A DNA stretch of 64,000 nucleotides from Ophiura sarsii (GCA_035610835.1 CM069446.1:53224934-53288933); one strand, 5' to 3'; shown: positions 32,125 to 42,024, counted from the first letter of the stretch. The notes: generated by a model not told the origin, from the sequence alone. Program-made: numbers and translations.

Positions 32125-33935
32125 ATCCGTAAGGCCTATCGTGATGGGACTTGGTGGAGGGAAGGGGGTGGTGCGTTCTGTTGCTGATTGATTTTTCAAG
32201 GTCATCGGGGGTCATACAAGGTCATCGGGGTCAAATATGCTTAAAACTTTTGAGACGCGTTGTGACGCGATATCTAGAGATCCGTAAGGCCTATCTTGAT
32301 GGGACTTGATGTCAGGGAAGGGGGTGGGGTGTTCTTTTGCTGATTAGATTTTCAAGGTCATTGGAGGTCATTCAAGGTCATCGGGGTCAAATATGGGGTC
32401 AAATAAGATCCGTAAGGCCGATCTTGATGGGATTTGGTGGAGGGAAGGGGGTGGTGTGTTCTTTTTGCTGATTAAATTTTCAAGGTCATCGGAGGTCATT
32501 CAAGGTCATCGGGGGTCAAATATGGGGTCAAATAGATCAGTAAGGCCTATCTTGATGGGATTTGGTGGAGGGAAGGGGGGTGGTGTGTTCTTTTTGCTGA
32601 TTAAATTTTCAAGGTCACCAGAGGTCATCAGGGTCAAATATGGGGTCAAATAGATCAGTAAGGCCTATATTGATGAGATTTGGTGGAGGGAAGGGGAGTG
32701 GTGTGTTCTTTTTGCTGAATAAATTTTCAAGGTCATCAGAGGTCATTCAAGGTCATCGGGGGTCAAATAAGATCCACAAGGCCTATCTTGATTGGATTTG
32801 GTGGAGGGAAGGGGGATGGTGTGTTCTTTTTGTTCTTAATTTTTCGGGGTCATCAGGGGTCAAATATGGGGTCAAATAGATCAGTAAGGCCTATCTTGAT
32901 GGGATTTGGTGGACGGAAGAGGGATGGTGTGTTCTTTTTGTTGATTAATTTTTCGGGGTCATTGGGGTCAAATATGGGGTCAAATAGATCAGTAAGGCCT
33001 ATCTTGATGGGATTTGGTGGAGGGAAGGGGTGGTGTGTTCTTTTTGTTGATTAATTTTTCGGGGTCATTGGGGGTCAAATATGGGGTCAAATAGATCAGT
33101 AAGGCCTATCTTGATGGGATTTGGTGGAGGGAAGGGGGGTGGTGTGTTCTTTTTGTTGATTAATTTTTCGGGTCATCGGGGGTCAAATATGGGGTCAAAT
33201 AAGATCAGTAAGGCCTATCTTGATGGGATTTGGTGGACGGAAGAGGGATGGTGTGTTCTTTTTGTTGAATAATTTTTCGGGGTCATCGGGGGTCAAATAG
33301 ATCAGTAAGGCCTATCTTGATGGAATTTGGTGGACGGAAGAGGGATGGGGTGTTCTTTTTGTTGATTATTTTTTCGGGGTCATCGGGGGTCAAATAGATC
33401 AGTAAGGCCTATCTTGATGGGATTTGGTGGACGGAAGAGGGATGGTGTGTTCTTTTTGTTGATTAATTTTTCGGGTCATCGGGGGTCAAATATGGGGTCA
33501 AATAGATCAGTAAGGCCTATCTTGATGGGATTTGGTGGACGGAAGAGGGATGGTGTGTTCTTTTTGTTGATTAATTTTTCGGGGTCAAATATGGGGTCAA
33601 ATAGATCAGTAAGGCCTATCTTGATAGGATTTGGTGGACGGAAGAGGGATGGGGTGTTCTTTTTGTTGATTATTTTTTCGGGTTCTTTTTGTTGATTAAT
33701 TTTTCGGGGTCATCGGGGGTCAAATATGGGGTCAAATAGATCAGTAAGGCCTATCTTGATGGGATTTGATGGAGGGAAGGGGGGTGGTGTGTTCTTTTTG
33801 TTGATTAATTTTTCGGGTCATCGGGGGTCAAATATGGGGTCAAATAGATCAGTAAGGCCTATCTTGATGTGATTTGGTGTAGGGAAGGGGGTTGGTGTGT
33901 TCTTTTTGTTGATTAAATTTTTCAAGGTATTACAT
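32125..33935. repeat. Tandem array of 16 units, about 115 bp each, rich in GGTCA half-sites
   Basis: The core GTAAGGCCTATCTTGATGGG recurs near 32131, 32285, 32404, 32540, 32658, 32776, 32884, 32993, 33099, 33208, 33306, 33400, 33510, 33608, 33746 and 33856, each followed by TTTGGTGGAGGGAAGGGG, GTGTTCTTTTTGTTGATTAA and GGTCATCGGGGGTCAAATAT. Early units (32200-32780) hold chained AGGTCA motifs, later ones have fewer. The open frames (GSNRSVRPILMGFGG) are products of the array. Confidence 0.93.
32483..32530. promoter_or_regulatory. Chained AGGTCA half-sites at 10-bp spacing (DR4-like)
   Basis: AGGTCA at 32483, 32493 and 32503 and GGGTCA at 32513, each separated by 4 bp. AGGTCA repeats with 4-bp spacing are the classical DR4 site of nuclear receptors such as TR/LXR with RXR. 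Being inside a satellite, function is uncertain; only the sequence match is seen. Confidence 0.35.
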
Positions 33936-33939
33936 CCCT

Positions 33940-34414
33940 TGCATTAACTACAATGCATACCTCTGTGACAGTGCTACATTGTATCATATGTTTCATCATC
34001 ATTTCTTTCAAGTCACTTTTGATGAACAGGCGAGACGCGCCGTTCGAGAACCGCCTTGTTTAAAATATACATGCCAGGGTGAACTAAGACACAATTACGG
34101 CAAGAGGGCATTGAAACCTTCACCCCTTCACAGTTTGATAAATGTGGATGCAAGCACCCTCAGCCCGGGCCCTAATTAACGTGAATTCAGGTTGAAAAAG
34201 ATACCCTTAAAGTTCTCGACCTTATTCCGCGTTTTGGTTCACGCAGATGATTACAACATTTAATATGTGACTAACCCCCCCCCCCCCCCCCCCCCCTCTC
34301 TAGCTCTGGATTTTGGACATTAACACCAACATTACAAATTAAAAGCTGGCTTCGAATGATAAAATAAAGCAGAGAAATTACGATTTTGTTTTGGGAGAGA
34401 CTGAAAGTTTGTAT
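33940..34414. other. No gene recognised; 22-bp poly-C run at 34275-34296
   Basis: Unique sequence with one C run. Short frame 33979-34179 without recognisable domain. Confidence 0.5.
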
Positions 34415-34417
34415 ATA

Positions 34418-35754
34418 CCGGGTGGTTCAAAAAAAAGTTGACCCAAGTTCAAAGTAATTTTTCAACCACATTTAAAGTTTCAGATAATTTCTGTTTGCTT
34501 AGTCTTAATCAGCAGTAAATTTTGAAATTATCCTGATAAGATGGTACATTTATCTTGGTTGGTTCTTCAGATATGGTTCATTACAGAAAGCATGCACAAA
34601 GCTGCCTTGGCCACGGGAGCGTCCTTTAGTAGAGATGGAATGCACAAAGTGGACTTACACACGAATGAATGAATGAAAACGTGATTTATTAAGCGCATTT
34701 CCAAAAACACGATCAATGCGCTGTACAGGAATTATATAATATAAAAGCATAATAATAAAAAATACCAATCAAAGTACAATGTACATTAAAGATAGGTTAA
34801 AAAATAATTAAATATACAATGTAATAATATACAGATACAATATAAGCATTAAAAAGCATGGATTAAAAAAAAAAACACACACCTTTTTTTATAAAAGGGT
34901 GCATTTGCATCCGAAATTGACCAACAAATTACACCTTCGGAAATAGATGAGTTTTAAGCATCTTTTTAAAAGATTTGACACTGCATGCGGTGCGTATGGA
35001 GAGTGGGAGATCATTCCACAGCCTTGGACCGATATATGAGAAAGCGGTTTCAGTCTTAGTATGTTTGTTGAAAGGTACAACAAGGCGGAAAGTGTCGTTG
35101 GAAGATCTCAAACCAGCTCTTGGACAGACATACGGCATCAAAATCTGAGATAAATAGGTACATGTAGGCCCCAGATTATGTACACCATTGTACACATGCA
35201 GCAAGATCTTGAAGTCAATTCTCTGCTGGATAGGCAACCAATGAAGCTTCCGCAAGAGTGGTTCAGCACTTGTGCGTCTATTTTTACAAAAGACTAGACG
35301 CGCAGCACGATTTTGAAGTTTTTGCAGGCGCTGAACGATTGGTCACAAATTGTAAAAATAGGAGAAAAAGAAACAAGGAGACATCTGAGACATCTGTCTG
35401 GTGCTTGACATTACCTACCTATACGTATAAAACGTTTCTTTGTTGAATGTGAATGGCACATAAAGCATAGAGATTGGGATACTTTGTCAGGGCGGGCTTT
35501 AAAAACTGAAACTAGAGCATGCTGTTTTGTTTAAGACAAAAACTAAATAACGCTCCTGTGGACAAGTCAGTTTTGAATATGTTTTCTGTAATGAACCATA
35601 TCTGAAGAACCAAACAAGCTAAACGTGCCATCTTTTCAGGATAATTTCAAAACTTACTGCTGATTAAGACTAAGCAAACAGAAATCATCTGAAACTTTAA
35701 ATGTGGTTGAAAAATTACTTTGAACTTGGGTCAACTTTTTTTTGAACCACCCGG
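34418..35754. mobile_element. DNA element with about 175-220 bp terminal inverted repeats, carrying a LINE fragment
   Basis: The left arm starts CCGGGTGGTTC after a TATA, and the right arm ends GAACCACCCGG before TATT. The arms run through AGTTGACCCAAGTTCAAAGT, TTTTCAACCACATTTAAAG, AGTCTTAATCAGCAGTAA and ATATGGTTCATTACAGAAA in inverse copies, and weakly as far as GGGAGCGT/ACGCTCC. A TA target duplication is plausible. The interior is a LINE 3-prime end rather than a transposase. Confidence 0.8.
34661..35340 (-). mobile_element. LINE (L2/CR1-type) 3-prime fragment
   Basis: The minus-strand frame 35340-34929 reads RLQKLQNRAARLVFCKNRR, then LHWLPIQQRIDFKILLHVYN, then SYIGPRLWNDLPLSIRTA and SVKSFKKMLKTHLF. 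This is the conserved C-terminal stretch of L2/CR1/Rex-like reverse transcriptases. A non-coding 3-prime end follows with CTGTACAGCGCATTGATCG, GCGCTTAATAAATCACG and an (ATTC)n tail at 34661-34675. 5-prime truncated. Confidence 0.85.
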
Positions 35755-35757
35755 TAT

Positions 35758-35988
35758 TTAGTGCCTCCCTCCAATTAGGGCTTCCAAGGGCGTCAAAACC
35801 TTATGTAAGCATTTGGATTGTGTAACAACTGGTATGAGCTGCGCGGATCTGATCTCGTGTACATGTACCGGAACGATCACGATGCCTGATCTCATTGTAA
35901 AGATGTTTTTTTGTTTCATATTTGCTTCTTATTGTTATTAACTGTTTGCTTCTGATTGTTTGTTATTTGTTGGTTGCTTCTTGTTGTT
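35758..35988. other. No gene recognised
   Basis: Short unique spacer before the second satellite arm, T-rich near 35905-35985. Confidence 0.5.
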
Positions 35989-36281
35989 TGGACGAAAGGG
36001 CTATTTGACGAAATGGCTATTGGACGAAATGGTTATTGGACGAAATGGTTATTGGACGAAATGGGTATTGGACGAAATGGTTATTGGACGAAATGGTATT
36101 GGACGAATTGGGTATTGGACGAAATGGTTATTGTACGAAATGGGTATTGGACGAAATGGTTATTGGACGAATTGGTTATTGGACAAAATGGCTATGGACG
36201 AAATGGTCATTGGACAAAATGGGTATGGACGAAATGGGTATTGGACCAAGTGGCTATTGTACTAATTGGCTATTGGACCCA
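35989..36281. repeat. 16-bp satellite, right arm in inverted orientation
   Basis: About 18 copies of GGCTATTGGACGAAAT, the reverse complement of the array at 30335-30945, with more GGGTATTGG variants. It ends directly against the GCGCGTACGCAGG element. Confidence 0.92.
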
Positions 36282-36284
36282 GGC

Positions 36285-36610
36285 GCGTACGCAGGGGGGG
36301 TGTTTTGGGTGTGAAACACCCCCCCTTGGGTCTGTCCTAAAAAAATAAAAAAGGGGAAAGGAGAGGAAAAGGAGAAGGAAAAGAGAAGGAAAAGGAGAAG
36401 GAAAAAGAGAAGGGGAGGGGACAGCAGAGACAGGGGGAGAGGCAGTGGCGTAATCAGAGGGGGTCGAGGGGGGCGATCGCCCCACCAATAATGACTGAAT
36501 GTCGGTTGAGATTGGCATTGGCAACAGTTTTGGCAACATTTTCGCGCGCGTATATGTCCCAAAATGGAATATCTTGGGAGAGGGAGTATAGAAGCTTGTT
36601 TAAAGCAGAA
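36285..36610. repeat. Dispersed repeat block, inverted copy of 24425-24860
   Basis: Starts GCGCGTACGCAGGGGGGG, holds an AGG-rich purine tract, GCAGTGGCGTAATCAGAGGG, GGGGCGATCGCCCC, ATGTCGGTTGAGATTGGCA and GTCCCAAAATGGAATATCTT. Confidence 0.85.
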
Positions 36611-37560
36611 ACGTACCTCAATCGTAGCACAAATAAATGTAAAGTCAAAAATGTTCGGTAAAAACCTAGTTACGCCACTGGGAGAAGGAAAGAGAGCCTC
36701 ATTGAACTGTCAATTGGGAACGGGAAGGGAAAGAGTAAGAGAAAAGACTAGTACCGACAGGTGGGTGTACCAATTACCCGACGCACGTTACCGGCCGCTC
36801 ATTAACTTTGTACCGATGAGCCGGTCTTCCGGCGGCGCCGTATATATAGCATGCTTAAAAAAGGGGTTTGTTTACATTGCTAAGACGACTGGCGAACTAG
36901 ACAAAGTGGGGGTAAAGTTCCAACGCCTGTTTTTTCTCAACAATTGAGGGCTTTAATCAGCACATGTGTGACGTGTGTGAACCGTGGAAAGGCGAGGGGA
37001 ACCCTAGCTGTCCGCCTCCATCAGTCAGTGGCGTATTCAGGGGGCAGCAGGCCACCCCCCCCCCCCCCCCATTGAAACAATAGTTTCAAAACTAAGAGGA
37101 GGAGAAGGAGGAAGAGGATATGAAGGAGGAAGAGAAGGGGCTAGGGAGGAAGAAGTGTATGACATATGGTGGGGGGGGGGGTTACGGGGTCACGTCCCCA
37201 TAATTTTAATGTGAGGGACGTTAAAAAACGTTATACTAAGACCATTTTAGTGTTAAAAATGCAAATTTTTGCCCGCTTTGCACGTATTAGTTCCAATGTT
37301 TCACTATTCAAGCTTAACACGAGGGCTCAGGAACGTTTTTTCTGGACCATTTTAGTTCAAAAACTGGGTTTTTTTTGCTCGATTCGCACTCACTTTTTCA
37401 ACAGGTTTCAACATTATAATGGGTCTCAAAACACACCAAATATTCTAAATATTATGTTTGGACGTTATAAACGTCGTACTGGACCATTTAAGTGCTAGAA
37501 ATTTCAATTTTTGCGTACAATCGCGCACATTAGTTTGAATGTTTCATTATTCAAGCTTAA
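36611..37560. other. No gene; repeat-derived sequence
   Basis: A CAGTGGCGTATTCAGGGGG end at 37026 with poly-C at 37057-37070, an AGG-rich stretch 37095-37150, then two diverged copies of a TTTCACTATTCAAGCTTAAC...GTTATA segment (37297 and 37543). Frames 36564-36947 and 37166-37498 have no domain I recognise. Confidence 0.5.
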
Positions 37561-37622
37561 CAAGATTAACACAGTGCCCCCCCCTGAAGGTGCTCAGCAG
37601 GAAATTCAAACATACCCACCAG

Positions 37623-37772
37623 AAAAATGGGGGAAGGGAAAAAGAGGAAAAGAAGGAGGAAAGGGAAAGAAAAGAGAGAGAGAAAGGAAAAAGGGAGGAA
37701 AAAGAAAAAGGAAAAGGAGAAAAAAGGGGAAAGAAAGAAAAGAAGAAAGGGGAAGAAAAAAAGAAAATTTCG
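37623..37772. repeat. Purine-rich low-complexity tract
   Basis: 150 bp of nearly pure A/G. All six overlapping frames are simple K/E/R or F/S/L sequence. Confidence 0.9.
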
Positions 37773-37847
37773 CAGCAGTACAAAAAGCACAACAGTCAAC
37801 AAATTGTACTGCGAAGTTTTGTGACCGTGCGAAATGTTTTGACCTAA

Positions 37848-37940
37848 CCCCCCCCCCCCCCCCCCCCCCCACTTACGTGAAATTCACGAGGTGACTGACT
37901 GGGAACCACTTACGTGAAATTCACGAGGTGACTGACTGGG
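37848..37940. repeat. Poly-C run of 23 and a 38-bp tandem duplication
   Basis: 37848-37870 is all C. ACTTACGTGAAATTCACGAG plus GTGACTGACTGGGA then occurs twice (37871 and 37907). Confidence 0.85.
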
Positions 37941-38038
37941 AAAAAAATTGGGGCAACCTTTACGAAAAATTCCGGGACGGAATTATTCTAACCAGGATTT
38001 TTTTTGCTGTGCCCCCCCTGACAACCAACCTCTGTTAC

Positions 38039-38107
38039 GCCCCTGGCCGGAGTGGTTAGGGACGTGGCGCGGTGATCGGAGCGTCCGGGGGTCAAATCCC
38101 AGGGGTT
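38039..38107 (+). ncRNA. tRNA-like segment (probable SINE head)
   Basis: GGCCGGAGTGGTTAGGGACG gives an A-box-like sequence and GGGGGTCAAATCCCAG a B-box-like one 45 bp on. The pairings around the B box are good, the rest poor, so not a functional tRNA. Confidence 0.5.
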
Positions 38108-38109
38108 TC

Positions 38110-38810
38110 GCAGCGATTATTTGGTTAACAAGTTCATACTTTGTCCACCTCCCCTGGTTTCCACACTGTAAAAACATAGCCTGGCTGGTTAGGGGCTAAT
38201 ACTATTGTTTTAATATAGTGCAGCTGGCAGCCTGTACTACATACTTCAGACCATGCTGGATGGTCTGACATGTTCTGTTTTTCACTATAACTAGTGGTAG
38301 GATCTTGGATTTGCATCTCCTTGGTGTTTTAAAGGGCAGTTTGTTGATTAGTTTGGCAAATTAAGATGAAAATATCATTTAATACATATACTTTTCTACA
38401 TAAAACATTATTTTAAAAAAAAAATCTAAAAAACAACAAAAACATGCGGCTTTAGATATTATGGTCGGTCGTGTTTGGGCAAACAAACCTTATTTATTTT
38501 AGGCCTAATCTTACATTACAACTTTGGTACATGAGAGGTAGCAAAGACATGCTTTTATACATAAACCATACTTGTAAAACCACTATTTTTCAGTCCCAAA
38601 ATTGCTTTGTGGTCAAATTTGACACCTTTGCCTGAGAGAATAGACAAAACCTCCAAAATTTCATAAGATATATTTATAACAACAGTTTTTATACTTAGAT
38701 TGTTGATGACAGCGCCAATAACAGTAACATATGGGCCAAATGTATTGAGTGTGGTCAATAAGAGCTTTTTTTTAAAAAACAGCACCTGTTTTTCACAAAT
38801 GGAAATCTTA
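38110..38810. other. No gene recognised
   Basis: AT-rich DNA with poly-A runs near 38410 and 38765. Possibly the body of the SINE starting at 38039. Confidence 0.45.
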
Positions 38811-38811
38811 T

Positions 38812-39200
38812 TAACAATTGATGATGGCCTACATGTATAAGCATGATTCTAGCAGAATCTATGACGAGCGAAACTCAATTAAATAAACGGGAGGATCAAG
38901 TAAGTGAAATGAATAAAAAATATATAGACTCGGACAAACTGGCGAGAATTAGATTAACAAAGACCTTAAAAATACACTGTCTCGAACCCGGCCCCTCTCG
39001 CATTTGCGGCGATTGGTTAATCCACTAGACCACAGGGAATGTGTTTACATGGATACCAGACAAATGAGCACTTATGTATACAAAGTCTTTGTTGAAAGCC
39101 TCTAGCGGCCGAAATACATGAGTAAATATTAACAATTGATGATGGCCTATAAGCATGCTTCTAGCAGAATCTATGATGAGCGAAACTATTAAATTAACCC
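38812..39200. repeat. Direct repeat pair, 75-bp unit 317 bp apart
   Basis: ATTAACAATTGATGATGGCC through GCGAAACT occurs at 38812-38877 and 39129-39188. The downstream match AGATTAACAAAGACCTT (38951) / AAATTAACAAAGACCTTT (39470) shows the duplication continues, interrupted in the second copy by the element 39198-39466. Confidence 0.85.
38983..39031 (-). ncRNA. tRNA-like segment, minus strand
   Basis: On the minus strand TGGTCTAGTGGATTAACC resembles an A box and GCCGGGTTCGAGAC a B box, 30 bp apart, with a GCCGCAAATGC loop between. It lies within the first copy of the 317-bp duplication. Probably a SINE head or tRNA relic. Confidence 0.5.
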
Positions 39201-39466
39201 TTACAGCCCCACACCCCATGAAATCCCATTTCCCAGCCTGTCGGTTCCACCTGGCGCTGAGGTTTTTGTCTGAAATAATGCCCCCGGGCTACATAGCTGG
39301 GCGAATACACTCGCCCAGCATAGCTCCCCCGCGGCTCAGTTGGTAGAGCGTTCGACTTGTAACCGAGAGGTCGTGGGTTCAATCCCCGGGGCGTGGCACC
39401 TCTTGTTGTGTGTGTGTTTTTCGCTTGAAAAAAAAATCGTTGGAAAATCCACCGGGAGTGTTAGGG
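39198..39466. mobile_element. TTAA-flanked 269-bp MITE (piggyBac-like) carrying a tRNA-Thr-like sequence
   Basis: TTAA at 39194-39197 and 39467-39470 flank ends CCCTTACAG and its approximate inverse TGTTAGGG. It is inserted in the second copy of the 317-bp direct duplication, where the first copy has no such insert. TTAA duplication with CCC/GGG ends is the piggyBac signature. Confidence 0.7.
39325..39397 (+). tRNA. tRNA-Thr(TGT)-like sequence, probably a pseudogene
   Basis: D arm GCTC-AGTTGGTA-GAGC is perfect, the anticodon loop CTTGTAA (39356-39362) gives anticodon TGT, and the T arm has the loop TTCAATC. The acceptor pairs only about four of seven positions, the T stem four of five and the anticodon stem four of five. 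It is followed by an encoded CACC. Degenerate, and inside a MITE, so I doubt it is charged. Confidence 0.5.
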
Positions 39467-39479
39467 TTAAATTAACAAA

Positions 39480-39669
39480 GACCTTTTAAGTGGACATTTT
39501 TGGTTAAAAACATCTGAAATGGCAACATTTCGAAGAACAATTTTATGGAATCCAGACCATTTTATACCTTAGATTTTATACCCATAGTTGTACCGACGAA
39601 TGGCATGATGTACCGACAAATGTTGTCAATTTTTTCTCTGTCAGCAGCTGAAATCTTGATAAGTGGGGT

Positions 39670-39700
<31 letters not shown>

Positions 39701-39893
39701 AGGAGTGACAATGTCCACAAAAAAATTGGCAGAAAAAAACTCATGGTCAAAATCAGAAATGTTCCGACGAGGATATTTCAGGGGGGCCCAGTGTCCCCCG
39801 GGCCCCCCTCTGGGTACGCCACTGGACATGCCTAGGTTTATATAAAATATAGTTAATTTTAATTTTAGGCATATTGGCACCCCCACCCTCCCC

Positions 39894-39928
<35 letters not shown>

Positions 39929-40690
39929 AAAAAAAGAAGTAAGAAAGATGCTGATGCCACTGATGTAAACTACATTATGCAAAAGAGCCTAAACCCTAAC
40001 ACTGCCAAATCCAACCGATTTCAACAAGCCATTTCACTCCACAAAATTTTGGAAGAAATTCATGTCATACAGCGGGAGGGGGAGGGGATGATTACCAGTC
40101 GAGGGCTCCAAATTGTATCTGAGATATTTCAAATGTGATGTTTTAAATGTAAACATGGAAACCCCTTTGGCCCAGAGTCCACCTTGTTCAATACAATTAG
40201 CAACCCTTCTCCCGGTCAGTATAGCCCCGCCCTAAGCTAGCCCGACCTAACCGAAAGATCCATTTGCCCGAAGAACAGGGTGGGATTTCTTTCGACACTG
40301 TTTTGATGAAAGTGAAACATAAACAAATAGACAACCTCTTAACATCAGCAGGTCACAGATTTGTCACAGATTTGCAACCTATTTTTTCATATTGTTTTTG
40401 ATAAAAAAAACTTTGTCTGTTCACAGGTAGTGTTTTGATATATACTGAAATCCCACAGAAATGGTGACAAAAGTAGCTTCTAAACAACAGCTCCATCGTG
40501 ATGACAGTTATAGGTATGTATTAGTTTTGCAATCAAGAGACTCAGAAATAGACAGTATAGACATAAAAGACACACATGTGAGCAAGAGAGAGAGGTGAGA
40601 GCAGCCAAAGACAGAAGAGATGTAACAGGACTTGAGACAGGAGAAAGGACATGAGACCCTAAAGACCTACCCTAACCCATACCCAATACC
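39480..40690. other. No gene; poly-G/poly-C runs and unique DNA
   Basis: 30 G at 39670-39699 and 32 C at 39895-39926 lie 195 bp apart in opposite sense and enclose GGGCCCCCCTCTGGGTACGC, an inverted CAGTGGCGTA end (39817). The rest to 40690 is unique DNA with no coding signal. Confidence 0.55.
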
Positions 40691-41175
40691 CATGTCTCAT
40701 TTAGTCTGTCTATTGTTCTGTCTGTTGTCTCCTCCATCTCAGTCTCTTATCTCTATTTCCCATATTTGCCTTTTTGTCCATCTCATGTTCCTGACCTGTC
40801 TTTTTATTTGCCTTATTTTCTTCTCTCATCTGCATCTTATCTGTGTCTCGTATCTGTCTCTCCTGTCTCTGTCATATTCTGTCTCCCATGTCCATTTCTT
40901 GTCTCTTATCGTTTGTCCATATCGCTTTTTGTTTTCTATACTTTGCCTCTTGTCACCATTTCCAGTATATTCTTCCTTCTTTTTCTTCTGTCCTATGTAT
41001 CTTGCCCTGTCTCAAGTCCTGTCTACTGTCATGTTTCTCATGTCCACTGATATTTGTCTCTTTGTCTGGTTCCTCACCCCTGTACATGCTTCTTCTTCTT
41101 GTTTATGTCACTTGTCTTTCTCTCCCGTCTCTGTCTTATCGCCTATCTTGTCTGCTACCTGTCTCCTATTTTATC
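40690..41175. repeat. TGTCTC-rich pyrimidine repeat
   Basis: Degenerate CTGTCTC/TTGTCTC units for nearly 500 bp, resumed at 41930-42030. The 222-codon frame at 40632 (CLxxCLS, SHVHFLSL) is a translation of this repeat, not a membrane protein. Confidence 0.85.
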
Positions 41176-41329
41176 CCCCTGGTTTTAAAACCAGAAGGGG
41201 ATTTTGTCATGTCAATGTCTGTGTGCCTTTTGGGTTAGCCTTTTTAGTTAGCCTTTTTCCGAATGCTGTATCTTTCGAACTGATGGACGGATTGGATTGA
41301 CTTAAAACCTTCAGCAATAGGTAGGCCAT

Positions 41330-41875
41330 GGTCAAAACCAGTGGCTGCTTTTGGGGGGTCTAATTTTCATAGGTAATCTGAGGTCAAAGGTCATCCAACC
41401 TTGGGAGAACAGTACATGAACACCGGGTGAACAATGTCTCAAATTAATTAGAGGTCAATGGTCATTAGAGGTCGTCAAAGGTCAACAAGGGGTTAAATTG
41501 TGCAATGAACACCAGGGGAACATGTCAAAAAATAATTAGAGGTCATCCGATGTCATCTGAGGTCAAAGGTCATCCAGAGGTTAAATCGTAAAAATGTTGC
41601 CCGATTGACATCGAAACTTAGGATAAGAAACATGAACAACGGGTGAACATGTCTAAAATTAATTAGAGGTCATCCAAGGTCAACGGTCATCAGAGGTCGT
41701 CAAAGGTCAAAAAGGGGTTAAATCGAGCAATGAACACGGGGGGCACATGTCAACAAATAATTAGAGGTCATCTGAGGTCAAAGGTCATCCACAGGTAAAA
41801 CTGACGTCAAACTTGGAGAAAAGAAACATGAACACCAGGGGAACATGACCCCTATGTGACCTTTGACCTCATTTA
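41330..41875. repeat. Two to three diverged units of about 235 bp rich in AGGTCA
   Basis: CATGAACACCGGGTGAACA, AAATTAATTAGAGGTCA, GGTCGTCAAAGGTCAA, AAGGGGTTAAAT and CATCTGAGGTCAAAGGTCAT recur at about 41410 and 41630. Confidence 0.8.
41381..41869. promoter_or_regulatory. Four perfect AGGTCA-N1-AGGTCA (DR1) sites
   Basis: AGGTCAAAGGTCA at 41381-41393, 41560-41572 and 41775-41787, and its inverse TGACCTTTGACCT at 41857-41869. At 41765 another AGGTCA precedes with 4-bp spacing. DR1 is the consensus for RXR/HNF4/COUP-TF/PPAR-type receptors. The sites lie in a repeat about 13 kb upstream of copy B and 21 kb upstream of copy A, so a role is speculative. Confidence 0.4.
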
Positions 41876-42024
41876 GTTGATCTCCCAGTCAGGGGGATTA
41901 ACAGGTCGTGACAGTATATTTGTTCTTCGGCTCTCATGTAAACTGTTCTGTCGTAATTCCTGTCTCTCCTATTTCTATGTCTCTTACCTGTTGTATCACC
42001 TGTCTTTGTGTCTCCTGTCATGTA

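Larger units (their letters stand above)
30335..36281. mobile_element. Candidate foldback element with satellite inverted repeats (5.9 kb)
   Basis: Left arm 30335-30945 and right arm 35989-36281 are tandem arrays of the same 16-bp unit in opposite orientation, as in Drosophila FB and, as I recall, sea urchin TU elements, whose long inverted repeats are built of short tandem repeats. The interior carries arrays and a nested TIR element and no recognised transposase. No target-site duplication was found, so chance pairing of two satellites is possible. Confidence 0.45.

Noticed and set aside
32393..33695. Chain of plus-strand frames encoding GSNRSVRPILMGFGG repeats
   Set aside because: Products of the 115-bp array; frame changes every few units and no start or domain.
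37511..37894. Lysine/glutamate-rich frame of 127 codons and its complements
   Set aside because: Pure low-complexity purine tract, open on both strands in several frames.
39325..39397. Functional tRNA-Thr gene
   Set aside because: Acceptor, T and anticodon stems each have mismatches and the sequence lies inside a MITE, so it is listed only as a tRNA-like pseudogene.
40632..41300. 222-codon open frame with hydrophobic, membrane-protein-like composition
   Set aside because: It translates a degenerate TGTCTC pyrimidine repeat; all three frames are open in parts and there is no domain or splice context.
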